The notes beneath the pieces were generated by a model. The model worked only from the letters and a program-made list of their open reading frames with translations. It was not told where the DNA came from and did not search any database. A DNA stretch of 64,000 nucleotides, taken from contig JAGQOH010000006.1 in NCBI GenBank assembly GCA_020427635.1, forward strand, positions 22,843 to 86,842. The letters are read 5' to 3'. The stretch is from Phycisphaerales bacterium. Lineage in GTDB: Bacteria > Planctomycetota > Phycisphaerae > Phycisphaerales > UBA1924. The position numbers and the translations under genes are program-made. Below, piece by piece: positions 62,565-64,000 of this stretch; the stretch's first letter is position 1, and every line of letters starts with the position of its first letter.

Positions 62565-62772
62565 GGCGGATGGTGCATGCTACCCCTGGCGAACCGGGCT
62601 GGGGCGTTGGGCGTAGGGAGGGGGCGGGCCTGGGGCCCGGGTCGTACCATGCGCTGGGTGCATGGAGGCCCGGTGCTTGGGCTGCCCGTTGGGCGGCTGC
62701 AGGCCTTGCGGCACAGGGTCCGACAAAGACGTATTGCAGCACTGATTCCACACTGGCAGGGGAGCCACGCGC

Positions 62773-64000
62773 ATGACCGCCATTGCCACGACGACGACGC
62801 CCGCCCATCGCACGCAGGAGGGGCGCGAGCACGACACGAACGTGAGCCGATCGGAAGGGAGGATCGTGATCTTCCTGTTCGGTGGCGTGTTTGTGTTTGC
62901 GACGACTCTGATGAAGCTGCTTGGCGTGGTGCCGGACAATGTGGCGGAGTTGCCGGCGATGGTGGGGTCGGTGCTGCTTGGGTATTACCTGTTTCGGGCG
63001 GCGGCGAGCGAGATCTGGGCGGGCACGCCTTCGACGCACACGTTGGCGGCGCTTGCGATTTTGGCGGCGTTGTCGATCGGGCGGTATGAGGCGGCGGGGT
63101 ATGTGGCGTTCATTTTGTTGGTGTTTGATCATGCGCTGCGGCGAACGGCGCTTGGGGCGCTGCGCGCGATTGAGGATCTGGTTGGCTTGACGCCTGACAC
63201 GGCGCGGATCGTGGAGGATGGTGCGGAGCGCGAAGTGGCGCTGGAGCAGGTGACGGTGGGCATGATCGTGCGTGTGCGGCCCGGCGAGAACCTGCCGGTG
63301 GACGGCGTGATTGTGAGCGGGCAGTCGACGATCAACCAGGCGAGCTTGACGGGTGAGGCATTGCCCGTGGAAGTTGAGCCGGGCAAGGAAGTGTTTGCGG
63401 GTACGACGAACCTGACGGGGACGATTGAACTGAAGGCGACGTTGGTCGGTGGTGATACGACGATCGGCAAGGTGACGGAGCTGATTCGGCAGGCGGAGTC
63501 GGCGCGTGGGGCGCGGCAGCTGATGGTGGAGCAGGTGGCGCGGTATTTCGTGCCGATTGCGCTCGTGACGTTTGCGCTGGTGTGGTATCTGACGCAGGAC
63601 CTGGAGCGGGCGATCATCGTGCTGATTGCGGTGTGTCCGGCGGCGCTGTTGATCGCGGGGCCTGTGGCGATGACGTGTGCGTTTACGGCGGCGGCGCGGT
63701 TGGGCATCATGATCAAGGCGTCGCAGCATCTGGAAGCGGCGGCGCATGTAGACACGATTGTGTTTGACAAGACGGGCACGCTGACAACGGGCAAGTTTGC
63801 GGTGGCGCGCCTGGCACCGGCGGAAGGCATTGAGGGCGCGGAGCTTCTGCGCGCGGCGGCAGACGCGGAGCATGCGTCGAACCACCCCTTGGCACGTTCG
63901 ATCATGCATACGGCGACACGGGCGCGCATTTCGCCTGATGCGGGGACGCAGGCGGAGGAAGTGCACGGCGCGGGAGTGCGGGCGAAGCTTTCGGATGGGC
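62773..64000 (+). CDS. P1B-type heavy-metal-transporting ATPase (N-terminal 409 residues; continues beyond window)
   Basis: An open frame from ATG 62773 (AGGGGAG about 9 bases upstream) to the window end. It lacks the N-terminal CxxC metal-binding domain and starts with membrane helices. The actuator motif TGEA is near residue 193. The phosphorylation site DKTGT begins at residue 332. The metal-site motif in the sixth helix reads CPA (Cys288) rather than CPC. The HP motif of P1B pumps is NHPLARS, with His at residue 371. The metal carried cannot be told. Confidence 0.9.
   Translation, partial: MTAIATTTTPAHRTQEGREHDTNVSRSEGRIVIFLFGGVFVFATTLMKLLGVVPDNVAELPAMVGSVLLGYYLFRAAASEIWAGTPSTHTLAALAILAALSIGRYEAAGYVAFILLVFDHALRRTALGALRAIEDLVGLTPDTARIVEDGAEREVALEQVTVGMIVRVRPGENLPVDGVIVSGQSTINQASLTGEALPVEVEPGKEVFAGTTNLTGTIELKATLVGGDTTIGKVTELIRQAESARGARQLMVEQVARYFVPIALVTFALVWYLTQDLERAIIVLIAVCPAALLIAGPVAMTCAFTAAARLGIMIKASQHLEAAAHVDTIVFDKTGTLTTGKFAVARLAPAEGIEGAELLRAAADAEHASNHPLARSIMHTATRARISPDAGTQAEEVHGAGVRAKLSDG

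Noticed and set aside
62565..62772. GC-rich intergenic stretch before the metal ATPase as a structured RNA or metal-responsive riboswitch
   Set aside because: Several short inverted repeats are present, but none forms a known aptamer and no metalloregulator operator can be recognised.
61465..63966. A long minus-strand open frame of 833 codons across gpsA and the metal ATPase
   Set aside because: It is a product of high GC content. Its translation is a run of Arg, Pro and His with no fold, and it overlaps two well-identified genes in full.

Overview
The window is GC-rich, tightly packed bacterial chromosome, most consistent with a planctomycete of the class Phycisphaerae, probably from an environmental or metagenome assembly. 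The evidence is mixed in kind. The secreted proteins carry short dockerin-like tails ending in LLFxFG-type motifs. Several small membrane proteins carry a zinc ribbon of the form CxxCxYxLxG...CPECG. Cell-surface genes (lipoproteins, a PagL-like lipid A deacylase, a DUF368 polyprenyl-phosphate transporter) point to a two-membrane envelope. The taxonomic call is an inference; there is no rRNA gene to test it.

Layout. 0-1.5 kb: the end of a pilus/secretion-type gene and a type IV pilin-like protein. 1.5-8.6 kb: gnd, tRNA-Ala(TGC), a four-lipoprotein operon (two LpoB-like proteins, a COG3014-like protein and a YcfL-like protein), and a five-haem cytochrome with a dockerin-like tail. 8.8-14 kb: ftsK with unusual acidic arms, a membrane protein and a sugar-nucleotide epimerase. 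14.3-21 kb: four exported proteins in tandem; three of them share a cysteine-rich NGGC...CG...DxDWF module and the fourth is a beta-helix protein. 21.2-26.4 kb: an ATP synthase operon atpZ-(I)-B-E-F-H-A that stops after atpA. 26.4-33.5 kb: the DUF368/PagL-like pair, a SlyX-like protein, oppA-oppB and small unknowns. 33.6-40.6 kb: a TPR-like exported protein, purM, a dehydratase-ACP-dehydratase mini-operon, then a 465-bp stretch with repeats and a frameshifted gene. 40.6-46.1 kb: a coupled operon rpmE-prfA-(B1-like metallo-hydrolase)-(HI0933-type flavoprotein)-aroDE-(DUF5658). 46.2-53.9 kb: an APC transporter, tRNA-Asn(GTT), an HtrA-type protease, pullulanase and an amidase. 53.9-60.4 kb: a coupled glycosylation operon, a Maf/DUF115 fusion plus neuA, neuB and neuC. 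60.4-61.5 kb: a SIR2-like gene of clearly lower GC. 61.5-64 kb: gpsA and the start of a P1B-type metal ATPase.

The most unusual large-scale signal is base composition. Up to about 42.7 kb the + strand is C-rich whichever strand the genes use; from about 42.8 kb to the end it is G-rich, again whichever strand is used. The change from negative to positive GC skew happens within roughly 200 bases, inside an intact gene. A perfect 14-bp palindrome matching the ParB site parS lies 0.4 kb away, inside aroDE. Together these suggest that the chromosome origin region lies here, although dnaA, dnaN, gyrB and parAB are not in the window.

Second-tier points of interest are the tandem family of NGGC-module secreted proteins sitting where atpG-atpD-atpC would be expected, the Maf fusion that appears to end in a cysteine-less relic of a radical SAM/SPASM domain, the lone SIR2-like gene, and a metallo-hydrolase that keeps every zinc ligand of a subclass B1 beta-lactamase.
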